Shown here piece by piece: positions 1 through 7,179 of a stretch of DNA of 64,000 nt (positions within the stretch are counted from its first letter, which is position 1; the number at the start of each line of letters is the position of its first letter). This stretch comes from Hydrogenophaga sp. Its GTDB lineage: Bacteria > Pseudomonadota > Gammaproteobacteria > Burkholderiales > Burkholderiaceae_C. The notes under the pieces were generated by a model. That model did not search any database. It saw only the letters and a list, made by a program, of their open reading frames with translations, and was not told the DNA's origin. The stretch is taken from assembly GCF_018780385.1 (NCBI RefSeq), contig NZ_JADMJO010000003.1:124001-188000 (forward strand). Direction: 5' to 3'. The position numbers were made by a program, and so were the translations under genes.

Positions 1-1326
1 TTTTTGCCCGGGCTCGGTGAGTTCGGCGCCGGTCTGATCGTCCAGCAGTTTGACGTTGTAGCCATAGACGGCGCGCCCGGGTGAGCCGAACTTGCTGCTG
101 GCCGGCTCCACGCCGTTGCACAACGACAGGATGGGCCAGCCGGTTTCGGTCTGCCAGTAGTTGTCGATGATGGGCTTGCCCAGCGCTTCGGCGATCCATT
201 GCGCGGTCGGCTCGTCCAGCGGCTCGCCAGCGAGGAACAAGGCCTTGAGGCTGGAGAGGTCGTGGTTCTTGATGAACGAGGGGTCGTACTTCTTGAGCAC
301 CCGCACGGCGGTGGGTGCGCTGAACATGACGCTGACCTTGTACTTTTCGACCAGATGCCACCAGATACCGGCGTCCGGGCGAATCGGCAGGCCCTCATAC
401 ATGATGGTGGCCATGCCGGCGATCAACGGTCCGTAGACGATGTAGCTGTGGCCCACCACCCAGCCGATGTCGCTGGTGGAGAAGTAGGTCTCGCCCGGTT
501 CGCCCATGAACACGTGCTTCATGCTCGAAGCAAGCGCCACCGCGTAGCCCCCCGTGTCGCGCTGCACGCCCTTGGGTTTGCCGGTGGTGCCGCTGGTGTA
601 GAGCGTGTAGCTCGGGTGTGTGGAGTCCACCCACTCGCAGGGAACGATGGTGTCCAGATGCTGTTCGCGCGCGCTGGCGTAGTCCACATCACGCCCCGGG
701 ACGAGCTTCATGGGCGCCAAGCCGCGGTTGACCATCACCACGCTGGCCGGCTTGTGGGCCGAGAGGCGGATGGCCTCGTCCAGCAGCGGCTTGTACTCAA
801 CCACTTTGCCGCCGCGCGAACCGGCGTCGGCACTGACGATGGCCACGGGCGAGGCATCTTCAATGCGGCTGGCCAGCGAATGGCTGGCAAAGCCGCCGAA
901 CACCACCGAGTGAATGGCGCCGATGCGCGCGCAGGCCAGCATGGCGAAGGCGGCCTCGGGAATCATCGGCATGTAGATCAGGACGCAATCGCCCTTCTTG
1001 ACGCCCTGACCGAGCAGCACCGCGGCCATGCGCTGCACCTCGGTGTGCAGTTCACGAAAGCTGTAACTGCGCTCCACGTCGATTTCGGTGGAAACGAAGA
1101 TCAGCGCGTTCTGGTCGGGACGATCCTTCAGATGCCGGTCCACCGCGTTGTGGCAGAGATTGGTAAGCCCCCCTTCGAACCAGCGGGCAAACGGAGGGTT
1201 GTCGTGGTTGCAAACTCGGTCGAACGGCCTTTTCCAGTCCACCAGGGCAGCCTGTTCGGTCCAGAAGGCGTCGCGGTCTTCGATGGAGCGGCGATAGAAC
1301 TCGGCGTAACCCTGAGCTTGGCTCAT
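1..1326 (-). CDS. prpE: propionate--CoA ligase PrpE (3' end outside window)
   Basis: AMP-forming acyl-CoA synthetase that converts propionate, ATP and CoA to propionyl-CoA; cytosolic. The first 442 residues are present and the C-terminal lid domain runs off the left edge. The P-loop-like core reads YTSGTTGKPKG followed by VQRDTGGYA, which is the PrpE form rather than the acetyl-CoA synthetase form. The acyl-adenylate motif DNYWQTETGWP lies near residue 405. The N-terminus (MSQAQGYAEFYRRSIEDRDAF) is typical of PrpE. The ATG is preceded by AGGAGA at good spacing. Family members are about 630 residues, so roughly 190 are missing. AcsA is the alternative, but the motif set favours PrpE. Confidence 0.88.
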   Translation of the reverse strand, partial: MSQAQGYAEFYRRSIEDRDAFWTEQAALVDWKRPFDRVCNHDNPPFARWFEGGLTNLCHNAVDRHLKDRPDQNALIFVSTEIDVERSYSFRELHTEVQRMAAVLLGQGVKKGDCVLIYMPMIPEAAFAMLACARIGAIHSVVFGGFASHSLASRIEDASPVAIVSADAGSRGGKVVEYKPLLDEAIRLSAHKPASVVMVNRGLAPMKLVPGRDVDYASAREQHLDTIVPCEWVDSTHPSYTLYTSGTTGKPKGVQRDTGGYAVALASSMKHVFMGEPGETYFSTSDIGWVVGHSYIVYGPLIAGMATIMYEGLPIRPDAGIWWHLVEKYKVSVMFSAPTAVRVLKKYDPSFIKNHDLSSLKALFLAGEPLDEPTAQWIAEALGKPIIDNYWQTETGWPILSLCNGVEPASSKFGSPGRAVYGYNVKLLDDQTGAELTEPGQK

Positions 1327-1448
1327 GAATGTCTCCTGCGGGTTGTGTCGGGTGGCCCCACCCAAACTGAATTCATAATTATGATCAAGCGGCTTTCGAC
1401 AGTCTGACAGCGCCCGGCGCCACCTCCCTGGCGCTTTCCCTGTCTGCT

Positions 1449-2060
1449 CTATTTGATGAGCGCCTGCACGTCGCGAAACAGCGGATGGTCTGCGGTGCGC
1501 AACCACTCGAAGGCCACCATCTCGGTCGTCACCAGTTCGGCGCCGGCGCCGGCAAGGCGGTCAAAAGCCGCGTCCCGGTTGCGCTCGGTGCGCGAACCGC
1601 AGGCGTCGGTCACCACCCACACGTCGAACTCCTGCTCGATCAGTTCCAGCGCGGTCTGCAGCAGACACACGTGGGCTTCACAACCGGCCACCACCACGGT
1701 CTGGCGTTCGGCGGCCGGCGCGGCTGCGGGCTTCTGCAGATGTTTGGGCAGGCTGCGCGCGTTGCCGCCACCCTGGGCGGGGCGCGCAGGCGGGCGCAAC
1801 CAATCACCCAGCCCTTCAGACACCGCACCAAAGTGCATCTTGGCCAGCGTCTTGCGGCACATTTCGCGCAACTCCGGCGGGTTGGGCCCCAGCTTCTCGG
1901 GGTTCTGTTCGGTGCCCCAGGCCGGCACCTCCAGCAGCTGTGCCATGCGGGCCAGACGCACGGCGTTGGCCAGCACTTGCGGGCCTTCAAAGATGGCAGG
2001 CATCAGGCGGGCCTGGTAGTCCACCAGCACCAGTTGGGAGTCTTCAACGTCCAGCAGCAT
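1449..2060 (-). CDS. isochorismatase-family cysteine hydrolase
   Basis: A 203-residue alpha/beta cysteine hydrolase of the isochorismatase/nicotinamidase superfamily. The N-terminal LVLVDYQARLMPAI carries the first catalytic Asp. RKTLAKMHFGAV probably supplies the Lys, and GCEAHVCLLQTAL holds the nucleophilic Cys. A Pro/Ala/Gly-rich insert (around residues 97-120) sits between the Lys and Cys segments and is unusual. An in-frame start 90 bases upstream exists, but the chosen ATG has AAGGAAAG just before it. It lies upstream of prpE on the same strand with a 122-base gap. Substrate unknown; the closest named type is the YcaC-like hydrolase. Confidence 0.8.
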   Translation of the reverse strand: MLLDVEDSQLVLVDYQARLMPAIFEGPQVLANAVRLARMAQLLEVPAWGTEQNPEKLGPNPPELREMCRKTLAKMHFGAVSEGLGDWLRPPARPAQGGGNARSLPKHLQKPAAAPAAERQTVVVAGCEAHVCLLQTALELIEQEFDVWVVTDACGSRTERNRDAAFDRLAGAGAELVTTEMVAFEWLRTADHPLFRDVQALIK

Positions 2061-2146
2061 GCTCAACTTTCCTTGTTTTGTGTGTGGTTCAAATCGCTCG
2101 GATGCTGGATTTTCGCAGCGCAGTCCAGGCCTTCCCCTGACAAGCG

Positions 2147-2881
2147 TCAAAGGCCGAACAAATCAGGCTGATCGAGCCCCCGCGGGGCGGCCAACGCACC
2201 CGGGTTCAGGCGTTCCACGAGCTGCTCCACATAACTCGTGAAAAGCGGCTCCACGGACTGTCCAAACAACCGGATGCGGCCGGTGTGCAGCAGCAACAGC
2301 AAACCGACGCCGTGCGCGAACAGGGCCGTGTTTTCCCGCAACGCGGACTCGGGCGACAACCCCATGGCCTGCAACGCAACTTCGCAAGGACGCAGCGCGT
2401 CCTGCAGGCGGCCATTGAGATGCTGATTGAGTCCTCCGTCGAGCCCGCGCGGCGCCAAGCCCTGGACCAGATAGAAGCAAAGATCCAGGTCACGCGGACT
2501 GCTTGCGTAAAAACCAAACCAAGCCTGCGCCTTGGCCGCCAGGGTCAATTGCGGCTGCAGCTTGAAATGCCGGGCGGACGCAACCTCGGCGTTGAGCCGC
2601 TCCAGCGACTCAGCGAGCAGCGCGGCGTAGATGGCTTCCTTGCTCTCGAAGTAACTGTAGATCGCACCCGGGGTGTAACCGGCCCGGCGGGCGATCTCGC
2701 GGATGCTTGCACCGTCCACACCGCTCTCGGCAAACACGCTGCGCGCGGCGTCCAGCACCAGTGCGCGGCGGGTATCGGACATGGCCAGTTGGCGCTGTTG
2801 GCGTTGCTGCTGCTGGCGTTGCGCAGCCTCCTGCTCGGCGGCTGACAGCACCGGGGTGAGCTCGTGCAACTGGACTTCCAT
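2147..2881 (-). CDS. TetR/AcrR-family transcriptional regulator
   Basis: 244 residues. A glutamine-rich N-terminal extension (run of QQQQRQQRQ around residues 22-31) precedes a canonical TetR helix-turn-helix (RALVLDAARSVFAESG, then IREIARRAGYTPGAIYSYF) at about residues 38-85. The remaining ligand domain is not diagnostic. It is divergent from the NlpC/P60 gene across a 268-base AT-rich gap and lies 86 bases upstream of the isochorismatase-type gene on the same strand, so either could be a target. The effector is unknown. A start at the internal Met34 would drop the Q-rich arm and cannot be excluded. Confidence 0.85.
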   Translation of the reverse strand: MEVQLHELTPVLSAAEQEAAQRQQQQRQQRQLAMSDTRRALVLDAARSVFAESGVDGASIREIARRAGYTPGAIYSYFESKEAIYAALLAESLERLNAEVASARHFKLQPQLTLAAKAQAWFGFYASSPRDLDLCFYLVQGLAPRGLDGGLNQHLNGRLQDALRPCEVALQAMGLSPESALRENTALFAHGVGLLLLLHTGRIRLFGQSVEPLFTSYVEQLVERLNPGALAAPRGLDQPDLFGL

Positions 2882-3113
2882 GCCGGCAGTTTAGCAATGG
2901 CCGACGTGGCCGTACGAATATTTGAACGCAACATTACAAATTTAAACAGCATTTAAAATATTGGTCGAATCTCAATGCAATTTTTTGTGGTCAATCGCTT
3001 TGCCTTGCAGTCAAAACAAAGCCGGAGACCTGTGCCATGGAAGCTGAAGGTCGGTTTGCCGGATGAGTGGTACAAAACCTAACAAAATCAATAGTTTGCA
3101 GGGTATTTCTCGC
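2882..3113. other. AT-rich divergent intergenic region
   Basis: Control region between the TetR gene and the NlpC/P60 gene. It is strikingly AT-rich against a GC-rich background (about 2915-2990), with AATATTT and AAATATT on opposite arms near 2917 and 2957, as expected for promoters plus an operator. No open reading frame of note is visible. Confidence 0.5.
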
Positions 3114-3142
3114 TTGACTTCACCGAGCATCGCCGCTACTCT
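3114..3142 (+). promoter_or_regulatory. candidate promoter for the NlpC/P60 gene
   Basis: TTGACT at 3114-3119, a 17-base spacer and TACTCT at 3137-3142. The -35 matches 5 of 6 consensus bases and the -10 matches 3 of 6. The expected start point (about 3149-3150) coincides with the A of the ATG, which would make the transcript leaderless. Confidence 0.45.
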
Positions 3143-3149
3143 CCGGGCG

Positions 3150-3701
3150 ATGCATCGAATCCTCCTTGTCCTCATGCTCAGCTTCGCTGCCGCCGCCCAT
3201 GCCGCGCCACCCGACGCAGCCTATGAAGACATGGACAGTTTGCTGACCGAGAAGGGCCTGATGTCCCGCCTGGGAAGCCAGTTTCAGCAAGCCCGCGACA
3301 CCGTGGGCGAGCAGGCTTCCGGTCTGGTCATCAATGCGATGGCTTTCCTGGGCGTGCCCTACAAGTACGGCGGCAACACGGTGGACACCGGCTTCGACTG
3401 CAGCGGCTTTGTGCGCGCTGTTTTCGAACAGTCGGTGGGCAAAATCCTTCCGCGTCGCTCCGACGAGCAGGCAGCGGCCACGCAGGAAATCGAGCGCAGC
3501 GAACTCAAACCCGGCGATCTGGTGTTCTTCAACACCATGCGCCGAGCCTTCAGCCACGTAGGCATTTATGTGGGTGACGGCAAGTTCATCCACTCGCCCC
3601 GCTCCGGGTCACACGTGCGCGTGGAAGACATGCGCATGGCCTACTGGAGCAAGCGTTTCAATGGCGCGCGTCGCGTGCCGATGGCTGACAAAGGCCCTTG
3701 A
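3150..3701 (+). CDS. secreted NlpC/P60-family peptidoglycan hydrolase
   Basis: 183 residues. The signal peptide is MHRILLVLMLSFAAAAHA, followed by about 45 residues and a C-terminal NlpC/P60 domain. Catalytic residues are visible: Cys84 in GFDCSGFVRAVF, His136 in SHVGIYVGDG and His148 in FIHSPRSG. Enzymes of this family cut gamma-D-Glu-meso-DAP or related peptide bonds in the periplasm. The ATG at 3150 was chosen because the signal peptide begins there; no Shine-Dalgarno is visible, and an in-frame start 87 bases upstream would place a non-signal segment first. It converges with the Bug-receptor gene. Confidence 0.88.
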   Translation: MHRILLVLMLSFAAAAHAAPPDAAYEDMDSLLTEKGLMSRLGSQFQQARDTVGEQASGLVINAMAFLGVPYKYGGNTVDTGFDCSGFVRAVFEQSVGKILPRRSDEQAAATQEIERSELKPGDLVFFNTMRRAFSHVGIYVGDGKFIHSPRSGSHVRVEDMRMAYWSKRFNGARRVPMADKGP

Positions 3702-3766
3702 GCCTGCAGGCCGGCCGCGGCACAGCGGCCATCCACGCGGCGCACCTTGCCGTCGCCCTCCCCCCT

Positions 3767-4738
3767 TCACTCCATCCGGACATTGACCCTCTTGAGCCGG
3801 CGGTTGCTGCGCCACTCGTCCGCGATCCGGCGTGCAAACGCCGGCCGGTCGCCCAGGACGGGCAGGTTGTCCGACGCCAGAAGGCGCTCGCGGATTCCGG
3901 GCGTCTCAACGGCCCGGTTGATCTCCGTGTTCAAGCGATCGAGCAGCGCCACCGGCGTGCCCTCCGGTGCGAACAGGCCGAACAGTGAACTGACGTTGGC
4001 GTGTGGCAGGCCCAGCTCGGCGAAGGTGGGCACGTGTGGCAAAACATCCAGCCGCTGAGGCGCGCCCACAGCCAGCGGCTTGAAGCGGCCGGCTTCGATA
4101 TGACGCAATTGCGCCGGCGCCACGTTGGTCGACAACAGCTCGAACTGCCCGCCCAATGCATCGGTGAGTTGCTGACCACCCCCTTTGTAGGGGATGTGCG
4201 TCACCGCGATGCCGCTGCCCACCTGCACCTGCTCCAGCACCAGATGGCCCGCGGTGGCCAGGCCCGAGGTCGCCCAGCGAAGCGCCTCCGGTCGCTCACG
4301 CGCCTGCGACAACACGTCGGCAAAGCCGTGTCCGCTGAACGCCGGGGTGCCCACCAGCAGCACAGGCGTGTACATCACGCTGGCCACGGGCTCGATACCG
4401 TGCAGCGGGTCGTTGCCCACGTGGGGGCGCAGCGTCAACGGGCTGACCGCTGAAAACGCCAGCGTGTGCCCGTCGGGTGTGGCGCGCGCGAGTGCCTGCA
4501 GCCCCACGCTTCCGCCGCCACCAGCACGGTTCTCCACCCGAACCGGCACGCCCAACTGCAGCGCGAGGCGCTCGGCGAGCGAACGCGCCACGCCATCGCT
4601 GAGACCACCCGGCGGATACACCACGATGATGCGCAGCGCCTGCGCCGGCCAGTGCGGCTGCGATGCACCCAGGCGCAACACAGCGGCGCCCGCCATTGCC
4701 AGCAGGGCGTTGAGCGCACGCCGCCGTTGCAGCGTCAT
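3767..4738 (-). CDS. Bug-family tripartite tricarboxylate transporter substrate-binding protein
   Basis: 323 residues. The N-terminus is a twin-Arg-like, hydrophobic signal (MTLQRRRALNALLAMAGAAVL). Next comes the Bug/TctC fold signature: LRIIVVYPPGGLSDGVAR near residue 35, ENRAGGGGSVG near residue 70, and the PDGHTLAFS segment. These periplasmic receptors bind carboxylates or related small molecules, often as orphans without a transporter nearby, as here. The start codon overlaps the LysR gene stop by four bases, so the two are co-transcribed. A much longer in-frame opening continues upstream across the LysR gene but is out of frame with it and is spurious. Confidence 0.88.
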   Translation of the reverse strand: MTLQRRRALNALLAMAGAAVLRLGASQPHWPAQALRIIVVYPPGGLSDGVARSLAERLALQLGVPVRVENRAGGGGSVGLQALARATPDGHTLAFSAVSPLTLRPHVGNDPLHGIEPVASVMYTPVLLVGTPAFSGHGFADVLSQARERPEALRWATSGLATAGHLVLEQVQVGSGIAVTHIPYKGGGQQLTDALGGQFELLSTNVAPAQLRHIEAGRFKPLAVGAPQRLDVLPHVPTFAELGLPHANVSSLFGLFAPEGTPVALLDRLNTEINRAVETPGIRERLLASDNLPVLGDRPAFARRIADEWRSNRRLKRVNVRME

Positions 4739-5670
4739 GGCGGGCGCCCTCGCCGGCTGCGCGCCTGCGCCTTGCGGGCCGTGTCGCGCGCGATCTTCAG
4801 GAAATGCGCGGCCGGCCCGACGCCATCGGCCGTACGGTAGACCAGGGTGAGTGGTGCGTCCAGCGGCGTGCCATCGGCCAGCGGCAGGTAGACCACGGCG
4901 TGGGGATGAAGCCCCCGCATCGAGGCCGGCACCACCGCGATGCCGGCGCCCGCGGCCACCAGGTTCAGGCTGGTCACCATGCGCTCCACCTCGGCCGCGA
5001 TGCGCGGACGAAAACCCAGGGCCTCGCACAGCGCCAGCAGGTTGGCGTACAGACCGGGCGCACCGGGTTGCCGCACCAGGATGAAACCCTCGTTGCGCAA
5101 TTCGGCCAAGGTCACCGCACGCGCGGTCTTGCGCGTGGCCAGCGCGTGGTCGCCCGGCAGCGCCACCAGCACCGGCTCGCGCAGCAGCACCTCGAAAGTG
5201 AGGCCTTCGGGCTGCGACACCGGCACGCGGATCAGGCCGCAATGCAGACGCCCGGCCGCCACCGCTTCGGTGATGCCGGCCGCGTGGTCCTCGCGGATCG
5301 ACAGCGTGATCCCGGGCCAAGCCCTTCGGCACGCCCTCAACGCATCGGGCGTGAACACGTGGGCGGCCGCCGAACTGGTGAAGCCGACATTGAGCACGCC
5401 GAGTTCGCCGCGCGCCACACGCGCCATGCGCTGCTCCATCGCCGCCATGTCGTCCACCAGCCGGCGCGCCTCCATCTCGAACAGCCGGCCCGCATCGGAC
5501 AAGGCCACGCCCTTGGGATGGCGGTGGAACAGCGCCACCCCGAGCTCCTTCTCCAGCCCCTTGATCTGGAGGCTCAGCGGCGGCTGCTGGATGCCCAGGC
5601 GCTCGGCCGCGCGTGTCATGTGGCCCGCTTCGGCGACGGCCAGAAAGTAGCGCAGGTGCCGGATATCCAT
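4735..5670 (-). CDS. LysR-family transcriptional regulator
   Basis: 311 residues starting MDIRHLRYFLAVAEAGHMTR. A winged helix-turn-helix (RAAERLGIQQPPLSLQIKGLEKELG) occupies residues 18-45, followed by a LysR substrate-binding domain (VLNVGFTSSAA near residue 92, then SIREDHAAGITEAVAAGRLHCGLIR). The Met chosen is the conserved family start; 14 extra codons upstream are open but atypical. It is divergent from the secreted hydrolase gene (97-base gap) and four-base-overlapped with the Bug gene. By analogy with other LysR loci it probably controls that divergent gene and its own operon. Confidence 0.9.
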   Translation of the reverse strand: MDIRHLRYFLAVAEAGHMTRAAERLGIQQPPLSLQIKGLEKELGVALFHRHPKGVALSDAGRLFEMEARRLVDDMAAMEQRMARVARGELGVLNVGFTSSAAAHVFTPDALRACRRAWPGITLSIREDHAAGITEAVAAGRLHCGLIRVPVSQPEGLTFEVLLREPVLVALPGDHALATRKTARAVTLAELRNEGFILVRQPGAPGLYANLLALCEALGFRPRIAAEVERMVTSLNLVAAGAGIAVVPASMRGLHPHAVVYLPLADGTPLDAPLTLVYRTADGVGPAAHFLKIARDTARKAQARSRRGRPP

Positions 5671-5767
5671 ATCTGAAAGGTATTGAGAATCGGGTTTCAG
5701 TATATTTGACACCAGGTGGTTGCACCCCTATCGTGCCCTGGCCTCGCACAAATACAAGGAGACAAAC

Positions 5768-7114
5768 GTGCACATCCGCCCCCTCGCGCTGCTGGCGCTG
5801 GCCGCCCTGGCCTGCCACAGCGCCAGCGCCCAGACGCCCGCCAATCCCCAACCCCGTGCCTGCCCGACCGAAGTGCCGGCGAGCGCGGTCTGCCACACAG
5901 GCGAAGACGGGCTCGGCGGCTTCTACTGGATCGCCCTGCCCGCCCAATGGAAACCCAAAACGGGCGTGCTGGTGATGCACGCGCACGGTGGCCCCGCCGA
6001 CACCGGCCCGGCCACGCTGGCACGCGGCGAGGAAGATCTCAAGCGCTGGGCTGTGACCGTCAAGGCGGGCTACGCCTGGGCCAGCGCCACCTACCGGCGC
6101 GGCGGCTTTGGCGTGACCATGGCCGCTGAAGACACCGAGCGCGTTCGTCGCATTTTCGTGAAGCATTTCGGCCCGCCGCGCCGCACCATCCTGCACGGTC
6201 AAAGCTATGGCGGATCGGTCGCGGCCAAGGGCGCGGAACTGTATGCCATGGTGGACGGCCCCAGCGGACCGGTCAAGGGCCCCTACGACGGCATGCTGCT
6301 CACCAGCGGCATGCTCGGCGGCGGCACCCGTGCCTATGACTTTCGGATCGACCTGCGCGTGGTCTACCAGTACGTCTGCAAGAACCACCCCAAGGCGGAC
6401 GAACCGCAGTACCCGCTCTGGCAGGGCCTGCCACTGGACGCCAAGCTGTCGCGGGCCGAACTGGCCGCGCGCGTCGACGAATGCACCGGCGTGCGCAAGC
6501 CGGCCGCCCAGCGCACCGAACAGCAGAAGACCAACCTCGCCAACATCGTCAACGTCATCAAGATCCCCGAGCGCTCGCTGATCGCCCACCTCAACTGGGC
6601 GACCTGGCTGTTCCGCGACCTGACGCAACTGCGTCTGGGCAACCGCAACCCGTTCAACAACGCCAACGTGCAGTACAAGGGCTCGACGGACGACGCGGCA
6701 TTGAACGCGGGCGTGCTGCGCTACGCGGCCGATCCGGCCGCCGTGGCCGAGCTCGCGAAGGACAGCGACCCGCAGGGCAAGGTCAACGTGCCGGTGCTCT
6801 CGCTGCACGCGGTCAACGACCCCACCGCGTTCGTCGAACTCGAGTCCGCCTACCGCGAGACGCTCGACCGCGCGGGCAAGGGCCCGTTGCTGGTGCAGAC
6901 CTTCAGTGACGAGTCCGAGCACAGCTACCTGAGCGACCCGCAGTACCCCGCCTTGTTCACGGCCCTGCTCAACTGGATCGACAAGAACGACAAGCCCACG
7001 CCACAGACGGTGGCCGCTCTCTGCAAGGGCTATGAGGCCGCCTATGGCGACACCTGCAAGCTGCTGCCCGACTACCGCAGCGCACCGCTGGCGAGCCGCG
7101 TGGCACCGCGCTGA
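5768..7114 (+). CDS. secreted alpha/beta hydrolase
   Basis: 448 residues with a signal peptide (VHIRPLALLALAALACHSASAQ). The GTG start is preferred to an upstream ATG because AAGGAGA sits just before it and the signal peptide begins there. The fold shows an oxyanion-type HAHGGP segment and the nucleophile elbow GQSYGG with Ser146. Likely acid and base are Asp351 (AVNDPT) and His385 (SEHSYL). Cysteine pairs suggest disulfides and a periplasmic or secreted location. The substrate is not recognisable; an esterase, lactonase or peptidase role is possible. It is divergent from the LysR gene and near a Bug receptor, which suggests hydrolysis of an external ester or amide followed by uptake. Confidence 0.75.
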   Translation: MHIRPLALLALAALACHSASAQTPANPQPRACPTEVPASAVCHTGEDGLGGFYWIALPAQWKPKTGVLVMHAHGGPADTGPATLARGEEDLKRWAVTVKAGYAWASATYRRGGFGVTMAAEDTERVRRIFVKHFGPPRRTILHGQSYGGSVAAKGAELYAMVDGPSGPVKGPYDGMLLTSGMLGGGTRAYDFRIDLRVVYQYVCKNHPKADEPQYPLWQGLPLDAKLSRAELAARVDECTGVRKPAAQRTEQQKTNLANIVNVIKIPERSLIAHLNWATWLFRDLTQLRLGNRNPFNNANVQYKGSTDDAALNAGVLRYAADPAAVAELAKDSDPQGKVNVPVLSLHAVNDPTAFVELESAYRETLDRAGKGPLLVQTFSDESEHSYLSDPQYPALFTALLNWIDKNDKPTPQTVAALCKGYEAAYGDTCKLLPDYRSAPLASRVAPR

Positions 7115-7128
7115 ATCGATCGCCCATG

Positions 7129-7164
7129 AAAAAGCCGCCAGCCCGTGAGGCTGGCGGCTTTTTT
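7129..7164. terminator. bidirectional intrinsic terminator
   Basis: Perfect 12-bp stem (7132-7143 with 7149-7160), loop CGTGA. It is flanked by A5 on the left and T6 on the right, so it works for both the converging hydrolase gene and lpdA. Confidence 0.9.
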
Positions 7165-7179
7165 CTTGAGGCCGTCGCG

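Noticed and set aside
3702-3766. Terminator between the NlpC/P60 and Bug genes
   Set aside because: A GGCCGC/GCGGCC hairpin is possible but there is no T tract on either strand.
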